NCBI RefSeq assembly: GCF_000378005.1
Contig: NZ_KB899040.1
Span: 1,007,145 to 1,071,144, forward strand
Length of the DNA stretch: 64,000 nt
Source of the DNA: Coprothermobacter platensis DSM 11748
GTDB taxonomy: Bacteria; Coprothermobacterota; Coprothermobacteria; Coprothermobacterales; Coprothermobacteraceae
Direction: 5' to 3'
Position numbers and translations under genes: made by a program. The notes under the pieces are model-generated. The model did no database searches, was not told where the DNA came from, and worked only from the letters and a program-made list of their open reading frames with translations. Positions 17,757 through 27,281 of this stretch are shown one piece after another. The first letter of the stretch is position 1, and every line of letters begins with the position of its first letter.

Positions 17757-19049
17757 TTATCCGCTAATGGTAATACCATCCAAGGCGACCAATGGACTTA
17801 CTACCCAACTACCTGAGGGAATAGCCTCTTCCTTATCCGACGCTGCAATAACTTGATTCAAAACATCCCAAATGTTACCGCTTAGAGTAACGCCACTGAC
17901 TGGTATGTGCTTTTCCCCATCCAACAAAACACCATCAGCGCCTATGGAGAAAGCACCGCTAACAGCATTGAGGCCTGAATGTATGCCTTTTAATGATGTC
18001 ACAAGTAAATACTTATCGAGTGACTCTAACGTGGGAAGACCCTCTATTTGGAAATGGCAGATAAATGGAACGTCCAGTGGTTGAGTTTCAAAAGAGAACC
18101 TTCTTCCCACACCGGTAGGCACTTTTCCAAACTCTGCTGCACTGGCCAAACCATAATAGGCCTGAACAAAGGCACCTTCTTCAACTAAGAATACTGGTTG
18201 CACGTTTACGCCCTCATTGTCATAGAGGAAGTTTCCAGGAACTTTCGGGTGGTTGTTTTCCAACTTTATGCTCAAGTGGTCAGAAAGCACACGCTGAGAA
18301 AGTTTTCCTGAGAAGAAACTTTTACCACGTTCAACATTTTTACCACTGAAAGAGTCTAGCAAGAAGGACCATAGCTCTGCCCATTCAGGCGCGTCAAATA
18401 CCACTGGAATGCCTTTCAGATTAATACCCTTTCCATCTAAAGAACTGTAGGCACGATCTAAGGAACGCAAAACCAGTTCATTTATGTCCAAATTCTCTGG
18501 GTCCAGGGTAACAGCAAACCAATAGTTTGCATTTTCTCCGATTCCCGATACCACAGGCATAACAGTAACCGAGTAAGCCTCTTCTGAAGACATGATATGC
18601 GCTCCAGAAGTATTCGTAAGCAACCACTTCGAAGATTCTCTTTCTGCAGTTGCTTCGAACTTTGTTATACGTTTGGATAGGTATATCTCTGATATTCTGT
18701 CGAGTATCTCATTGATGTCCGACTCGGACTTAAGTTCAGTAACTTCATTCCCCTGAGTGCTAGGTAAACTGATATTTAGCGGCTCTCCCAGTTCTGCAGC
18801 CTGAGAAGCATATTCTATACTCTGCAAAATACTTTCATCATCTGTCTTGTTCCCAAAGGAAAAACCCATTCGGCCATCTTTAATAACCCTAATACCATAG
18901 CCACTTACTTCCTTAGAAGAAACATCCTCCAAATGAGGTTGGCCTTCTACACAGCCAATGCGTACGCTCTTCATAGAAACGTCAGAATAAAATATGTCAC
19001 CGGCCTCATTGTTTTTAGCTATTAACGAAACATACTTGCTGAAGTCCAC
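17757..19049 (-). CDS. TldE/PmbA-like protein, pair 2
   Basis: Second TldE copy, about 430 residues, similar along its whole length to the one at 14895-16211. Shared blocks include [36 protein letters not shown] and [14 protein letters not shown]. Start GTG 19049 is 5 nt after AGGAGGTGA and 1 nt after the TldD stop, exactly the arrangement in pair 1. No HExxxH motif, as expected for TldE. Confidence 0.88.
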   Translation of the reverse strand: MDFSKYVSLIAKNNEAGDIFYSDVSMKSVRIGCVEGQPHLEDVSSKEVSGYGIRVIKDGRMGFSFGNKTDDESILQSIEYASQAAELGEPLNISLPSTQGNEVTELKSESDINEILDRISEIYLSKRITKFEATAERESSKWLLTNTSGAHIMSSEEAYSVTVMPVVSGIGENANYWFAVTLDPENLDINELVLRSLDRAYSSLDGKGINLKGIPVVFDAPEWAELWSFLLDSFSGKNVERGKSFFSGKLSQRVLSDHLSIKLENNHPKVPGNFLYDNEGVNVQPVFLVEEGAFVQAYYGLASAAEFGKVPTGVGRRFSFETQPLDVPFICHFQIEGLPTLESLDKYLLVTSLKGIHSGLNAVSGAFSIGADGVLLDGEKHIPVSGVTLSGNIWDVLNQVIAASDKEEAIPSGSWVVSPLVALDGITISG

Positions 19050-19050
19050 C

Positions 19051-20436
19051 TTACTCACCTCCTATGAGGATGCGAGAAACCTTCACATAAGGTTCACCTA
19101 TACCTGCTGCAACACTCTGTCCTTCTTTGCCGCACATACCAGGCATAAAATCCATGTCTTTTTCTGAACTAACTGCTTCTATGTTTTCAAGAATGCTTAA
19201 CCCATTACCTACCATACTCACATCTTTAATAGGAGCGGTTACTTTACCATCTTCTATTAGGTAACCTTCAGTAACCCCAAATATAAAATTACCTGTAACA
19301 GGATCTACTTGTCCACCGCCAAATTTCAGTGCTAGTATGCCTTTCTTTATGGAAGTGAGCATGTCTTCAAAAGTATCATTACCTGGTTGAATATATGTGT
19401 TGCGCATCCTCGGATACGGTATGTATTCATAACCTTCCCTGCGACCATTTGCAGTATGGGGAAAACCGGTAAGCAAATGCTCCAGATAGTCGCTCATGTA
19501 TGAGACCAGTTGCCCTTCCTTTATGAGCACAGTCTCTTGATTGGGAAAACCCTCATCATCAAAAGCATTGGAACCCCATTCACCGGGGACAATTCCTGAA
19601 TCTATTAAGGTAACTTTCGAACTGGCTAAACGTTGTCCAATCTTGCCGCGCATTACGGATACTTCTTTTCTTATTGCGTCAGCTTCCAAACTATGACCTA
19701 TGGCCTCATGGAATATAACACCACCAAAACCTGGTCCAAGAATTACTGGGAGTTCACCACTGGGCGCAACTACTCCTTTTAGCTTCGACACAGCAACCTT
19801 TGCAGCACTAGCGGCAAAAAACTCTGGACTGTATTTCTGCAAAAGCTCTAAACCGCCCATCTTTCCCTGGTTAGCAGAACCGACTTCCACACTACTTCCA
19901 TCGCTGGCATAGACCAAACAGAACACACGGGTTCTGCTCCTTTGCTCTTCAGTAAAATTTCCTAAACTGTTGAGCACTTGCACATTGGAAATCTGTTGGC
20001 TCACTGATGACGATACTTGTGCCACTTTTGAGTCATAACTTCTGGCATAATCATCCGTAGCTTTTAGATAATCTGCAACTTCACTGAGTTGACTCCACTG
20101 CTTCCATTCATCTTTCTTTAATGGTGATTCTACTTTCCTTAAAATGAACGTATTTCCTGGATTGGATGCAGTTTGCTTGACACTGCTACTTAATTCTTTA
20201 GCAGCCACAATCAAACTCTCTAATGAAGGATTATCCACCACAGAGAAATAAGTAGCTCCATTTACAACTGCTCTAATACTGGCACCGAACACTGTGCCTA
20301 CCGATGGTCTCTCAAGTTTCTTACTTTCCAGCACTAATGACTTATTTGTTCGTTCTTCTACGAAAATGTCGAAAAAATCTGGAGATATAGTTAACAACTC
20401 TTGAGCGACACGCTCTAGGTCCTCCTGCGTAAACAA
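19051..20436 (-). CDS. tldD: TldD-like zinc metalloprotease, pair 2
   Basis: Second TldD copy. The zinc motif VIFHEAIGHSLEADA and the segment SNAFDDEGFPNQETVLI are intact, so both copies should be catalytic. An apparent GTG start at 20445 lies within the SD. The TTG at 20436, 7 nt after AAGGAGGT, gives MFTQEDLERVAQEL, which aligns with the first copy's MFGESLLEEVGKEL. A 19-bp dyad just upstream (20451-20469) may be an operator. Confidence 0.92.
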   Translation of the reverse strand: MFTQEDLERVAQELLTISPDFFDIFVEERTNKSLVLESKKLERPSVGTVFGASIRAVVNGATYFSVVDNPSLESLIVAAKELSSSVKQTASNPGNTFILRKVESPLKKDEWKQWSQLSEVADYLKATDDYARSYDSKVAQVSSSVSQQISNVQVLNSLGNFTEEQRSRTRVFCLVYASDGSSVEVGSANQGKMGGLELLQKYSPEFFAASAAKVAVSKLKGVVAPSGELPVILGPGFGGVIFHEAIGHSLEADAIRKEVSVMRGKIGQRLASSKVTLIDSGIVPGEWGSNAFDDEGFPNQETVLIKEGQLVSYMSDYLEHLLTGFPHTANGRREGYEYIPYPRMRNTYIQPGNDTFEDMLTSIKKGILALKFGGGQVDPVTGNFIFGVTEGYLIEDGKVTAPIKDVSMVGNGLSILENIEAVSSEKDMDFMPGMCGKEGQSVAAGIGEPYVKVSRILIGGE

Positions 20437-20450
20437 GTGCGCCACCTCCT

Positions 20451-20469
20451 TATGCTATAATTAAGCATA
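20451..20469. promoter_or_regulatory. Dyad upstream of tldD pair 2
   Basis: TATGCT and AGCATA flank ATAATTA, an imperfect 19-bp palindrome. It lies between tldD (minus) and the divergent 3D-domain protein gene (plus) and touches the tldD SD. Possible operator; no regulator is identified. Confidence 0.35.
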
Positions 20470-20519
20470 ACATTTTTTACAGTAATAAAAGTCCATGTAA
20501 TTGTGAGGTGTAAAAAGCT

Positions 20520-21269
20520 ATGAAGCTGTTTATATCTATAATGCTTCTGCTAACACTGTCCCTCTCACCGGTAGCCGCTTTCACAAAGTTACCTATACCG
20601 ACACAAACGGTGAGCATACAAGGTAAAACCTTGAAAGTTACAAGTCCTTACACAGACAAGAACATTCTTAATGTGATAAACGCACAAGGAAATAACTATC
20701 AGGTAAAGAAACAAGGAAATATTTTACTGGTACAAAACATTGAGGTTACGACGAAGGTAAATTATGTTTACATTCCCCCAAAGGTTGTGGTTCAGCCTTC
20801 TTCAGTTGTTGCAAAAGGCAAAACAGCGATATTAAGCCAAGGTTCACCCACTGTGAAGGCTCAAACGTGGCAAATAAAGAGTATAGATGGAAAAGTGGTC
20901 AATAAAACGTTGGTAAACGAAAAAATAGTTCGCCAAGGAACAAATAAAGTTATAGCACTGGGCCAGAGTGCTTACAGAGGAGAGGCTCAAGAAATCCTCA
21001 TGGTGGCAACAGCTTATAGTGCAGAAGAAGCAGGAGTTGGCACTCGCACCGCCATAGGTACGAGAGCTCGCTACGGCGTTGTAGCTGTGGACCCAAATGT
21101 AATACCCTTAGGAACAAAACTTTATATAGAAGGCTATGGTTACGCTATTGCTGAAGATATAGGCGGTAGCATAAAAGGAAACAGAATCGATGTGTATTTC
21201 AATACGATTGATGAATGCTACAGATGGGGACGCAGAGTAGTAAAAGTTTATATCCTTGGCAAGGATTAG
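20520..21269 (+). CDS. Secreted G5-3D domain protein (YabE-like)
   Basis: A 249-residue exported protein. It has a signal peptide (residues 1-20, MKLFISIMLLLTLSLSPVAA), a middle beta-rich region with a G5-like segment (QGTNKVIALGQ), and a C-terminal 3D domain. The 3D domain shows VATAYSAEEAGVGTRTAIGT, GVVAVDPNVIPLGTKLYIEGYG and IDVYF, with the three conserved aspartates (VDP, AED, IDVY). 3D domains are thought to cleave peptidoglycan, as in YabE and Rpf proteins. In Bacillus yabE is near rnmV and ksgA; here it directly precedes rsmA, a remnant of that order without rnmV. Confidence 0.85.
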   Translation: MKLFISIMLLLTLSLSPVAAFTKLPIPTQTVSIQGKTLKVTSPYTDKNILNVINAQGNNYQVKKQGNILLVQNIEVTTKVNYVYIPPKVVVQPSSVVAKGKTAILSQGSPTVKAQTWQIKSIDGKVVNKTLVNEKIVRQGTNKVIALGQSAYRGEAQEILMVATAYSAEEAGVGTRTAIGTRARYGVVAVDPNVIPLGTKLYIEGYGYAIAEDIGGSIKGNRIDVYFNTIDECYRWGRRVVKVYILGKD

Positions 21270-22051
21270 ACATACCCAAACTGCTAAGAAGCTTCTACTT
21301 AGAACCTAAGAAAAGCTTAGGACAGTCGTTCTTGATATCTGATCATGTGGCAGATAACATCGTTTCTTATGCAGGAAGCGGCGACTGTGTGATTGAAATC
21401 GGCCCAGGTACAGGCATGCTCACAGCACGGTTGGCTAGTCATTACAACCGTGTAATTGCTGTGGAACTGGACCAAAGGCTTAAACCTCTTCACGACATCG
21501 TAAAAGCCTCTTACACGAATGTGGAATTTGTTTATGAAGATTTTCTAAAATGGCACCCCGTTGAAGCTTCGGCCGTGGTTGGGAATCTGCCCTACTACAT
21601 TACGACACCTATTCTGGAGAAAACCTTCTTGAATATAAAGCCCAAAGTAATGGTTATCATGGTGCAAAAAGAACTTGCACAGCGCATGGTTGCCAAACCC
21701 GGATCGAAAACTTATGGAGCATTGAGTGTTTTCGTACAAAGCTTTACAAAACCATTTGCACTTTTCAATGTAAAGCCCACATGCTTTTATCCAGCCCCAA
21801 AAGTTGAATCCAGCGTGCTTAAATTAGAAGGCAACTACAATCCTGATATAGATGCTGTTCTCCTGGAAAAGCTGGTCAAGAAGGCTTTTCAACAACGAAG
21901 AAAAATGCTAAAAAACGTCATAGGTGAAGAAACTATATTACTTGAAACAGCAAAGGAGGCCCACATTGATGTAAGCCTCCGTCCTGAACAGATAACAGTT
22001 GAGCAGTTCAACTATTGGGCATCGTTGCTCAAAGGTCAAAATATAGTTTGA
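21215..22051 (+). CDS. rsmA: 16S rRNA (adenine1518-N6/adenine1519-N6)-dimethyltransferase
   Basis: RsmA (KsgA) dimethylates two adjacent adenines in helix 45 of 16S rRNA. Visible features: PKKSLGQSFL near the N-terminus, the SAM motif VIEIGPGTGMLT, the catalytic NLPYYIT (family NLPYNIS), and FQQRRKMLKN. The start is unclear. ATG 21215 and 21224 both overlap the upstream gene by about 50 nt and lack a good SD; no ATG, GTG or TTG lies between them and the conserved region. The 3' end overlaps glnA by 23 bp. Confidence 0.95.
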   Translation: MLQMGTQSSKSLYPWQGLDIPKLLRSFYLEPKKSLGQSFLISDHVADNIVSYAGSGDCVIEIGPGTGMLTARLASHYNRVIAVELDQRLKPLHDIVKASYTNVEFVYEDFLKWHPVEASAVVGNLPYYITTPILEKTFLNIKPKVMVIMVQKELAQRMVAKPGSKTYGALSVFVQSFTKPFALFNVKPTCFYPAPKVESSVLKLEGNYNPDIDAVLLEKLVKKAFQQRRKMLKNVIGEETILLETAKEAHIDVSLRPEQITVEQFNYWASLLKGQNIV

Positions 22052-23396
22052 ATTCCTCTGCACTTGGCACTCTTGCAACCTGTAAATCTTCTTTTGTTTT
22101 CTTTTCAACCCAATTATCAATGAGAGGCTGCGGGAATACTGTCAAATAAGCATGGTCCTCTACTAATGCCTGACAGGCTTCTCTGAGTGAAGTCGCTAAC
22201 ATTTCTCCTTTTCCTTCTGCTGATTCCTCTATGGGCCCATAACCTAATGAAACAGGGTCCAGATTGCGTCTTATACCGTCCACACCCGCTAAGACCATTG
22301 CAGCGAAACCTAAGTATGGGTTTGTCATCGCATCAATAGTTCTGAATTCTATACGTCTTTGAGCAGGATCCTTTACGTAAGCGGGTATCCTTATTGCAGC
22401 AGTTCTGTTTCCTAAACCGAAAACGGCAGAAGTAGGTGCCTCAAAACCCGGAGTCAATCTCCTGTACGAATTTGTCGACGGATTTGTAAATGCCATTATT
22501 GATTTACCATGAGTCAATATTCCTGCTATATATGAAAGCGCCATGTTGGAAAGCCCGAACAATGCTTCCCCGGTAAAAATATTGACACCATTCTTTACAA
22601 GATACTGGTGTACATGCATTCCGTTTCCTGCTTCATCGTATAAAGGTTTCGGCATAAAGGAAACAACATACCCCATCTTCTTTGCAACATTTCTGGCAAC
22701 ATATTTAACAAGCATGGCATAATCGGCAGCTCTCAATGCCTCGGCAAAACTAAGTTCTATTTCAACTTGGCATGTTCCTACTTCGTGGTGATGGTACTTA
22801 ACTGGAACACCAAGTTTGAGCAGCTCATCAACAATCGCTCCACGTACCTTAGCCATGGTATCGAAAGGTGGCACTTGTTCGTATCCGCCTTTCTTATCTA
22901 TGAAATATTCGCCTTTACTGTTACTATTCCAGAAACCTTCCTCCGCGTCTACTTCGTAAGAGACTTGATTATGGCTGATTTGAAATTTAGCACTATTGAA
23001 AATGTGAAACTCATATTCCGGAGCCAGCATAGCATTCTCTGCTACGTCAGATATGGAACTGATAGCACTCCTCAATATGGTTCTGGGGTCTAATGGACTA
23101 TACTTACCATTATCCACATTGTATACATCACAAATCATGGATAGCAGTTTTTGGCCATCTAAATCTTCTATGAAAGCTGTACTTGGATCGGGCACCATCA
23201 ATAAATCACTGGAAACAACATTTGCATACCCTAAGTTTGAGGCATCAAAACCGACACCTTCCACGAACGTTTTCTCACTAAAATAGGTGTTGGCCAGCGT
23301 CACATGATGCCAGCGCCCCCATATGTCCGTAGTTTTCAAATCTACTTGCGTTATTCCTTCGTCTTGAATCGTTTTCATTACTTCGTCAATCGTCAA
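22029..23396 (-). CDS. glnA: Glutamine synthetase type I
   Basis: Makes glutamine from glutamate, ammonia and ATP. About 455 residues, with the GSI landmarks EYEFHIFN, HHHEVGTCQVEIE, NGMHVHQYL, GFEAPTSAVFGLGNRTAAIRIP and RRIEFRTIDAMTNPY. The length and the absence of the NLYDLP-type adenylylation site near the C-terminus suggest the GSI-alpha subtype, controlled by feedback or by protein partners rather than adenylylation. A GTG at 23405 is part of the SD; the TTG at 23396, 6 nt after GGGAGGTG, is the better start. An extended -10 (TGCTATTAT, 23426-23418 on the minus strand) lies upstream. Confidence 0.95.
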   Translation of the reverse strand: MTIDEVMKTIQDEGITQVDLKTTDIWGRWHHVTLANTYFSEKTFVEGVGFDASNLGYANVVSSDLLMVPDPSTAFIEDLDGQKLLSMICDVYNVDNGKYSPLDPRTILRSAISSISDVAENAMLAPEYEFHIFNSAKFQISHNQVSYEVDAEEGFWNSNSKGEYFIDKKGGYEQVPPFDTMAKVRGAIVDELLKLGVPVKYHHHEVGTCQVEIELSFAEALRAADYAMLVKYVARNVAKKMGYVVSFMPKPLYDEAGNGMHVHQYLVKNGVNIFTGEALFGLSNMALSYIAGILTHGKSIMAFTNPSTNSYRRLTPGFEAPTSAVFGLGNRTAAIRIPAYVKDPAQRRIEFRTIDAMTNPYLGFAAMVLAGVDGIRRNLDPVSLGYGPIEESAEGKGEMLATSLREACQALVEDHAYLTVFPQPLIDNWVEKKTKEDLQVARVPSAEEFKLYFDL

Positions 23397-23512
23397 GGTG
23401 TGCACCTCCCATTTTGTATAATAGCAATATTAATAATACTGTACTTTTAAACGCGGCATATAGCGTGCAGCAGAAAGGATGAGGCACATTTACCTAAAGG
23501 TGCTGTGGCACT

Positions 23513-24247
23513 ATGGAAAAGAGAACAGTGAGAGCTAAGATAAACCTTACATTGGATGTAACTGATAAAGCTGAAAATCTCCACCGCATCCGTTCCCTAT
23601 TTCTAAAAGTCCCTATTGAAGCTGAAGGCATGTTTTGGGATAGCCCTGGACTTTTTCGTATGGAACATCTTGAAATCCCATACAATCAGTCAAAAGCATA
23701 TAAAACATACAAGAAACACCCATGCTCCGCCTACATATATAAATCCGTACCAACTGGTTTTGGCTTAGGCGGTTCCTCAGCAGATGATGCTCTCATAGCA
23801 TCATACACACACGTTGAGCCATCTACCAGAGATGCCTATTTCTTGATGGGAAAAAGCAAACTCGCCGTAGTCGAAGGAGACCAAAGCGTGATAAGTCCGG
23901 TGCCTTTGCCATTTTCGCTTGAACTCATAATTGTATTCCCTGAGTATACTTCGCAAACAAGTGAACTTTATAGACGGTGGGACGAAGCTCCATCGTATAC
24001 AGACTTCACTCGGCGTGCTCTTGAAGCTATTCAGAAAGGCGATAAAGACACCTTTGAAAGAAGCTTTGGTAATGTGCTTGAGACGTATGTGGACGACCAA
24101 TTAGCCGAAGTCAGAAAATACTTGGGAACATGCGGTCCTTTTGTTATGACAGGTTCAGGGTCAGCTTTTTTTGCTCCCTTGAAGAAAATCAAGACATATC
24201 CTAAGTTACCATATAAAATATTGTTTATAGAAAGGTGGTCACCATAA
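23513..24247 (+). CDS. ispE: 4-diphosphocytidyl-2-C-methyl-D-erythritol kinase (divergent, short)
   Basis: A GHMP kinase of the MEP isoprenoid pathway. The N-terminal VRAKINLTLDVT, the ATP loop PTGFGLGGSSADDALIA (family PxxAGLGGGSSDAA) and the C-terminal MTGSGSAFFAP fit IspE. At 244 residues it is about 40 shorter than usual and the loop is divergent, so I keep a margin. Its place after the yabE-like gene and rsmA matches the Bacillus order around ispE. The stop overlaps the next ATG by one base. Confidence 0.8.
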   Translation: MEKRTVRAKINLTLDVTDKAENLHRIRSLFLKVPIEAEGMFWDSPGLFRMEHLEIPYNQSKAYKTYKKHPCSAYIYKSVPTGFGLGGSSADDALIASYTHVEPSTRDAYFLMGKSKLAVVEGDQSVISPVPLPFSLELIIVFPEYTSQTSELYRRWDEAPSYTDFTRRALEAIQKGDKDTFERSFGNVLETYVDDQLAEVRKYLGTCGPFVMTGSGSAFFAPLKKIKTYPKLPYKILFIERWSP

Positions 24248-24999
24248 TGATGGATGTTGGTATATTAGTTTTGGCAGGTTCATCAAAAGAAGAATGGGTT
24301 GAAAAATATGGAGTAAGAAGTAAGTTGGAATTGCCTGTTGCCAATGATGACCCTTTGATAGTTCATACATGGAACAGTGTAAGAGAAACTGGTTTACCTG
24401 CTATTATTGCCACAGACCAGTGGTTGGCCGACAAATATCGTCTTGAGCCTAACGTAGAGGCCACCTCAAATATCGTACAAACGTTGGTTAATGCGGCTCA
24501 GAAATTAGATACAAAATATCTTCTTATCATATCAGCAGATATGCCTTTTATAACGGCTGATGATATAAAGCAACTACTGGCAGAAGCTGAAGCTGGAGGT
24601 GATCGCGGTGTTTATGTACTCATAGTTCCCAAAGATGCCATAGAAGAAGCATTCCCAGGTGCTCCCAGAACATATGTAAAAATCAAAGAGGGCTATTTCA
24701 AACTGGCTAATGGTGTGCTTCTTCAGAAAGAGCTTTTTCTAAAAAATGCTGATTTAGCAGATGACTTGCTCGGAAACAGGAAGAATCCACTGAAAATTGC
24801 TTCTATGTTGGGTATCGGCACAATATTCAGAGCTATTACTGGTCGCCTAGATGTGCCTTATATATGGAAAATGATCGAGACAAAGTTTCACACAACAGCA
24901 TACCCTGTATTCACATCGAGACCGGTGTTCGGTTTTGACATAGACAAGGAAGAACATTATACAAAAACATTGGAACTGTTGAAGAAGGAGGCAGTTTAA
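24247..24999 (+). CDS. MobA-like nucleotidyltransferase
   Basis: About 250 residues with a Rossmann-like nucleotidyltransferase fold (MobA-like NTP transferase). The nucleotide-binding start GILVLAG is followed by SKLELPV (the family KLxxPVxG region) and a DxD-like ISADMPFIT (residues around 95). The GxGTRMG loop is degenerate. It is translationally coupled to ispE (TAATG overlap) and directly followed by the ligase-TPR gene. The substrate is unknown; molybdopterin or sugar-nucleotide synthesis are possibilities, and no molybdenum gene is nearby. Confidence 0.7.
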   Translation: MMDVGILVLAGSSKEEWVEKYGVRSKLELPVANDDPLIVHTWNSVRETGLPAIIATDQWLADKYRLEPNVEATSNIVQTLVNAAQKLDTKYLLIISADMPFITADDIKQLLAEAEAGGDRGVYVLIVPKDAIEEAFPGAPRTYVKIKEGYFKLANGVLLQKELFLKNADLADDLLGNRKNPLKIASMLGIGTIFRAITGRLDVPYIWKMIETKFHTTAYPVFTSRPVFGFDIDKEEHYTKTLELLKKEAV

Positions 25000-27222
25000 A
25001 TGGCTAAAAAAACAAAACAACAAACAGCAACGGCAGTGTCCCCAACACTGATGCTCAGTTTGAGTCTGGTTTTACTTATCTTCCCCATAGTCTTTTATTC
25101 ACGTTCGGTAACACGTGCTTTTGACCTTACAAAATCAGCCATGTTCACGTGGCTCTGGTTGATTATAGGTTCCTGGGTTTTGTTCTTAAATCTAAGAAGA
25201 AGTGATAAGTGGATAAAGACTCCTCTTCTCATACCCATTATTGGTTATGCTGTGTCTTTAGTTTTCTCTACTGTATTTTCTATCACTCCCATCGTTTCAT
25301 TCTTAGGCGTTTATGAGCGCCAAATCGGGCTTATCGTGCAATTACAAGCCATATCATTAGCATTCATCTTTGCAGGTATCATAGACAGGAAAAACTTCGT
25401 CAATATTTTTGTAGATACTGTCATCGTTTTTGGAACAGTAAATGGCTTAATTGGTCTTAGTCAGTTTCTTGGTTTCGACCCTCTTGGATTTGTTTCCGCT
25501 TATGGCACACAAGCATTCGGATTTTTGGGTAACCCAGACTTTTTTGGTCCTGTAATGGTAATCACGACCTTTCTCACATTAGGTCGACTGCTAAGCGACC
25601 AGGGAAGTGAAAATAGTTGGATATGGCTTGGCCTGTTTTTTGTTCAATTCCTTAGTCTTCTTCTCACCGCTCAAGGCGGTTTCATGGGTGCATTCGGCGG
25701 CTTAACTATGACTGTACTGCTATTCTTTACATTCCTAAGTAAAGAAGAACGTACAAAAACACAAAAATGGCTTTACATTGCCGTGGCCAGTGCACTTATT
25801 GCCTTTGTCATATCGTTGCTTATTTATCCTTCAGAAAGAAGCGTTAACGTGTTTTCTGGTGCTCTCGGTTTTGGAGTGGGCCTAACACTTTGGGCGTTTC
25901 TGAATGCCCTTTTTATAGACAAAAAAGCCTCTCCAAAGCTTTGGAGAACGTCCGTGGCACTGATTGTAATCATTGTAATCGTCGGCGCTGTAGGTGTGTT
26001 TGAAATCTATTCTATGTCTCCGTCTTCAATAGCAGATAAACTGGGCGGAACCGTAGGAACTCGGTTGGTGTTATGGAAGCACACGGTGGGTTTTTCTTTA
26101 CAGAATACGCTACACGGAAGGATATTCGGCATTGGTATAGAAAGCTTTAGACGTGGTTTTATGCAGTATAAACCATTAGAGCTATCACAGTTAGAACCAA
26201 ATGTTAATTATGATGATCCGCACAATAACTTCCTTGGTGTTCTCGCGAAGGTAGGCATAGTAGGGTTCATCTTCTACATATGGATGTTCATAGCTGCCGC
26301 TGGCATGCTCTACAAGACATTAAAATCGGTGGATTCAAAGAAAGAAAAATTGCTTGTCCTGGGAATAACGGCCTCGTTAATAGCTTACGCTACAAACTTG
26401 GTAACTATTTTTGACATGCTTCCTTCACTTATGATGTTCTATGCACTATTAGGGCTCATAATTGCCGTTTATAATCTGTATGCCAGGGAAGAAACAGAGC
26501 AAGAAACGCAAAAAAACACGCTGTTAAAGTTCATACCTACCTTAGCTTGGGCAGTGCTGCTCGTACTATGTATCTACAACAGCTACTACTACGTTAATGC
26601 TTGGGTAGCAGAGTCGAACTTTAGAAAAGGCTATGGAAACATGAGTTATTATGAAACAAATCAATCTTCACTTACCGATGAGCAAAAACCGCAAGTTATA
26701 CAAAGTTCTCTCTACTACCTCGATCAAGCTATGAAGTACAACCCCAATGAGTCGTACTATGCTATTAACTATTTGAGGTCAGCATCATACTACTGGGATC
26801 TAACAAAAACATCAAGCCCTACGGAAGCAAATAACGTAATAGCCACTGCCATTGCTAAGGCTGAAAAATACGGATCAACCACGTGGGCTCCTGAAAATCT
26901 ATATGCTACATTGGGAAATGTTTACGCAAAAGTTGGCGGCTTGGATGAATCAATAGAGTATTTCCAGAAAGCAGTGAGCTGGGACCATCAATTCTACTCT
27001 GCGCGCATGAATCTTGCTATTCTACTTTCTAATCGCGCTCAAAGTGAAATAGCGGCAGGTAGCAAAGATGCAGCGGTAAAAGATTTGAACGACGCTTTAG
27101 AGCAAATCAAGTATGCACAGCAAGTATTGGCATTAACCAAAGATACCAATTTGCTAAGTGTTCGCAGCCAAATGGCGAGCATACAAGCATCCATAGAGAG
27201 CATGCTCAGTAGCGTGAAGTAG
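25000..27222 (+). CDS. O-antigen ligase (Wzy_C) family membrane protein with TPR tail
   Basis: A 740-residue protein. Residues about 15-500 hold 12 or so membrane segments with the Wzy_C O-antigen ligase core, including GTRLVLWKHTVGF and the large loop HNNFLGVLAKVGIVGF. Residues about 590-740 lie outside the membrane and contain TPR-like repeats (for example ATLGNVYAKVGGLDESIEYFQKAVSW). Such ligase-TPR fusions attach glycans to lipids or proteins. It starts immediately after the nucleotidyltransferase, and no glycosyltransferase cluster is in the window, so the acceptor is unknown. Confidence 0.82.
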   Translation: MAKKTKQQTATAVSPTLMLSLSLVLLIFPIVFYSRSVTRAFDLTKSAMFTWLWLIIGSWVLFLNLRRSDKWIKTPLLIPIIGYAVSLVFSTVFSITPIVSFLGVYERQIGLIVQLQAISLAFIFAGIIDRKNFVNIFVDTVIVFGTVNGLIGLSQFLGFDPLGFVSAYGTQAFGFLGNPDFFGPVMVITTFLTLGRLLSDQGSENSWIWLGLFFVQFLSLLLTAQGGFMGAFGGLTMTVLLFFTFLSKEERTKTQKWLYIAVASALIAFVISLLIYPSERSVNVFSGALGFGVGLTLWAFLNALFIDKKASPKLWRTSVALIVIIVIVGAVGVFEIYSMSPSSIADKLGGTVGTRLVLWKHTVGFSLQNTLHGRIFGIGIESFRRGFMQYKPLELSQLEPNVNYDDPHNNFLGVLAKVGIVGFIFYIWMFIAAAGMLYKTLKSVDSKKEKLLVLGITASLIAYATNLVTIFDMLPSLMMFYALLGLIIAVYNLYAREETEQETQKNTLLKFIPTLAWAVLLVLCIYNSYYYVNAWVAESNFRKGYGNMSYYETNQSSLTDEQKPQVIQSSLYYLDQAMKYNPNESYYAINYLRSASYYWDLTKTSSPTEANNVIATAIAKAEKYGSTTWAPENLYATLGNVYAKVGGLDESIEYFQKAVSWDHQFYSARMNLAILLSNRAQSEIAAGSKDAAVKDLNDALEQIKYAQQVLALTKDTNLLSVRSQMASIQASIESMLSSVK

Positions 27223-27281
27223 GACCATGACAGGAACGCGTTTTTTGAGGTATGCTTTAGTTAAGGGAGGTGCTTATTACA

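Noticed and set aside
1-20436. A RiPP biosynthesis system made of the PqqD-like protein plus TldD/TldE
   Set aside because: The genes are 13 kb apart and no precursor peptide, radical SAM enzyme or cyclase was seen, so a joint system is not supported.
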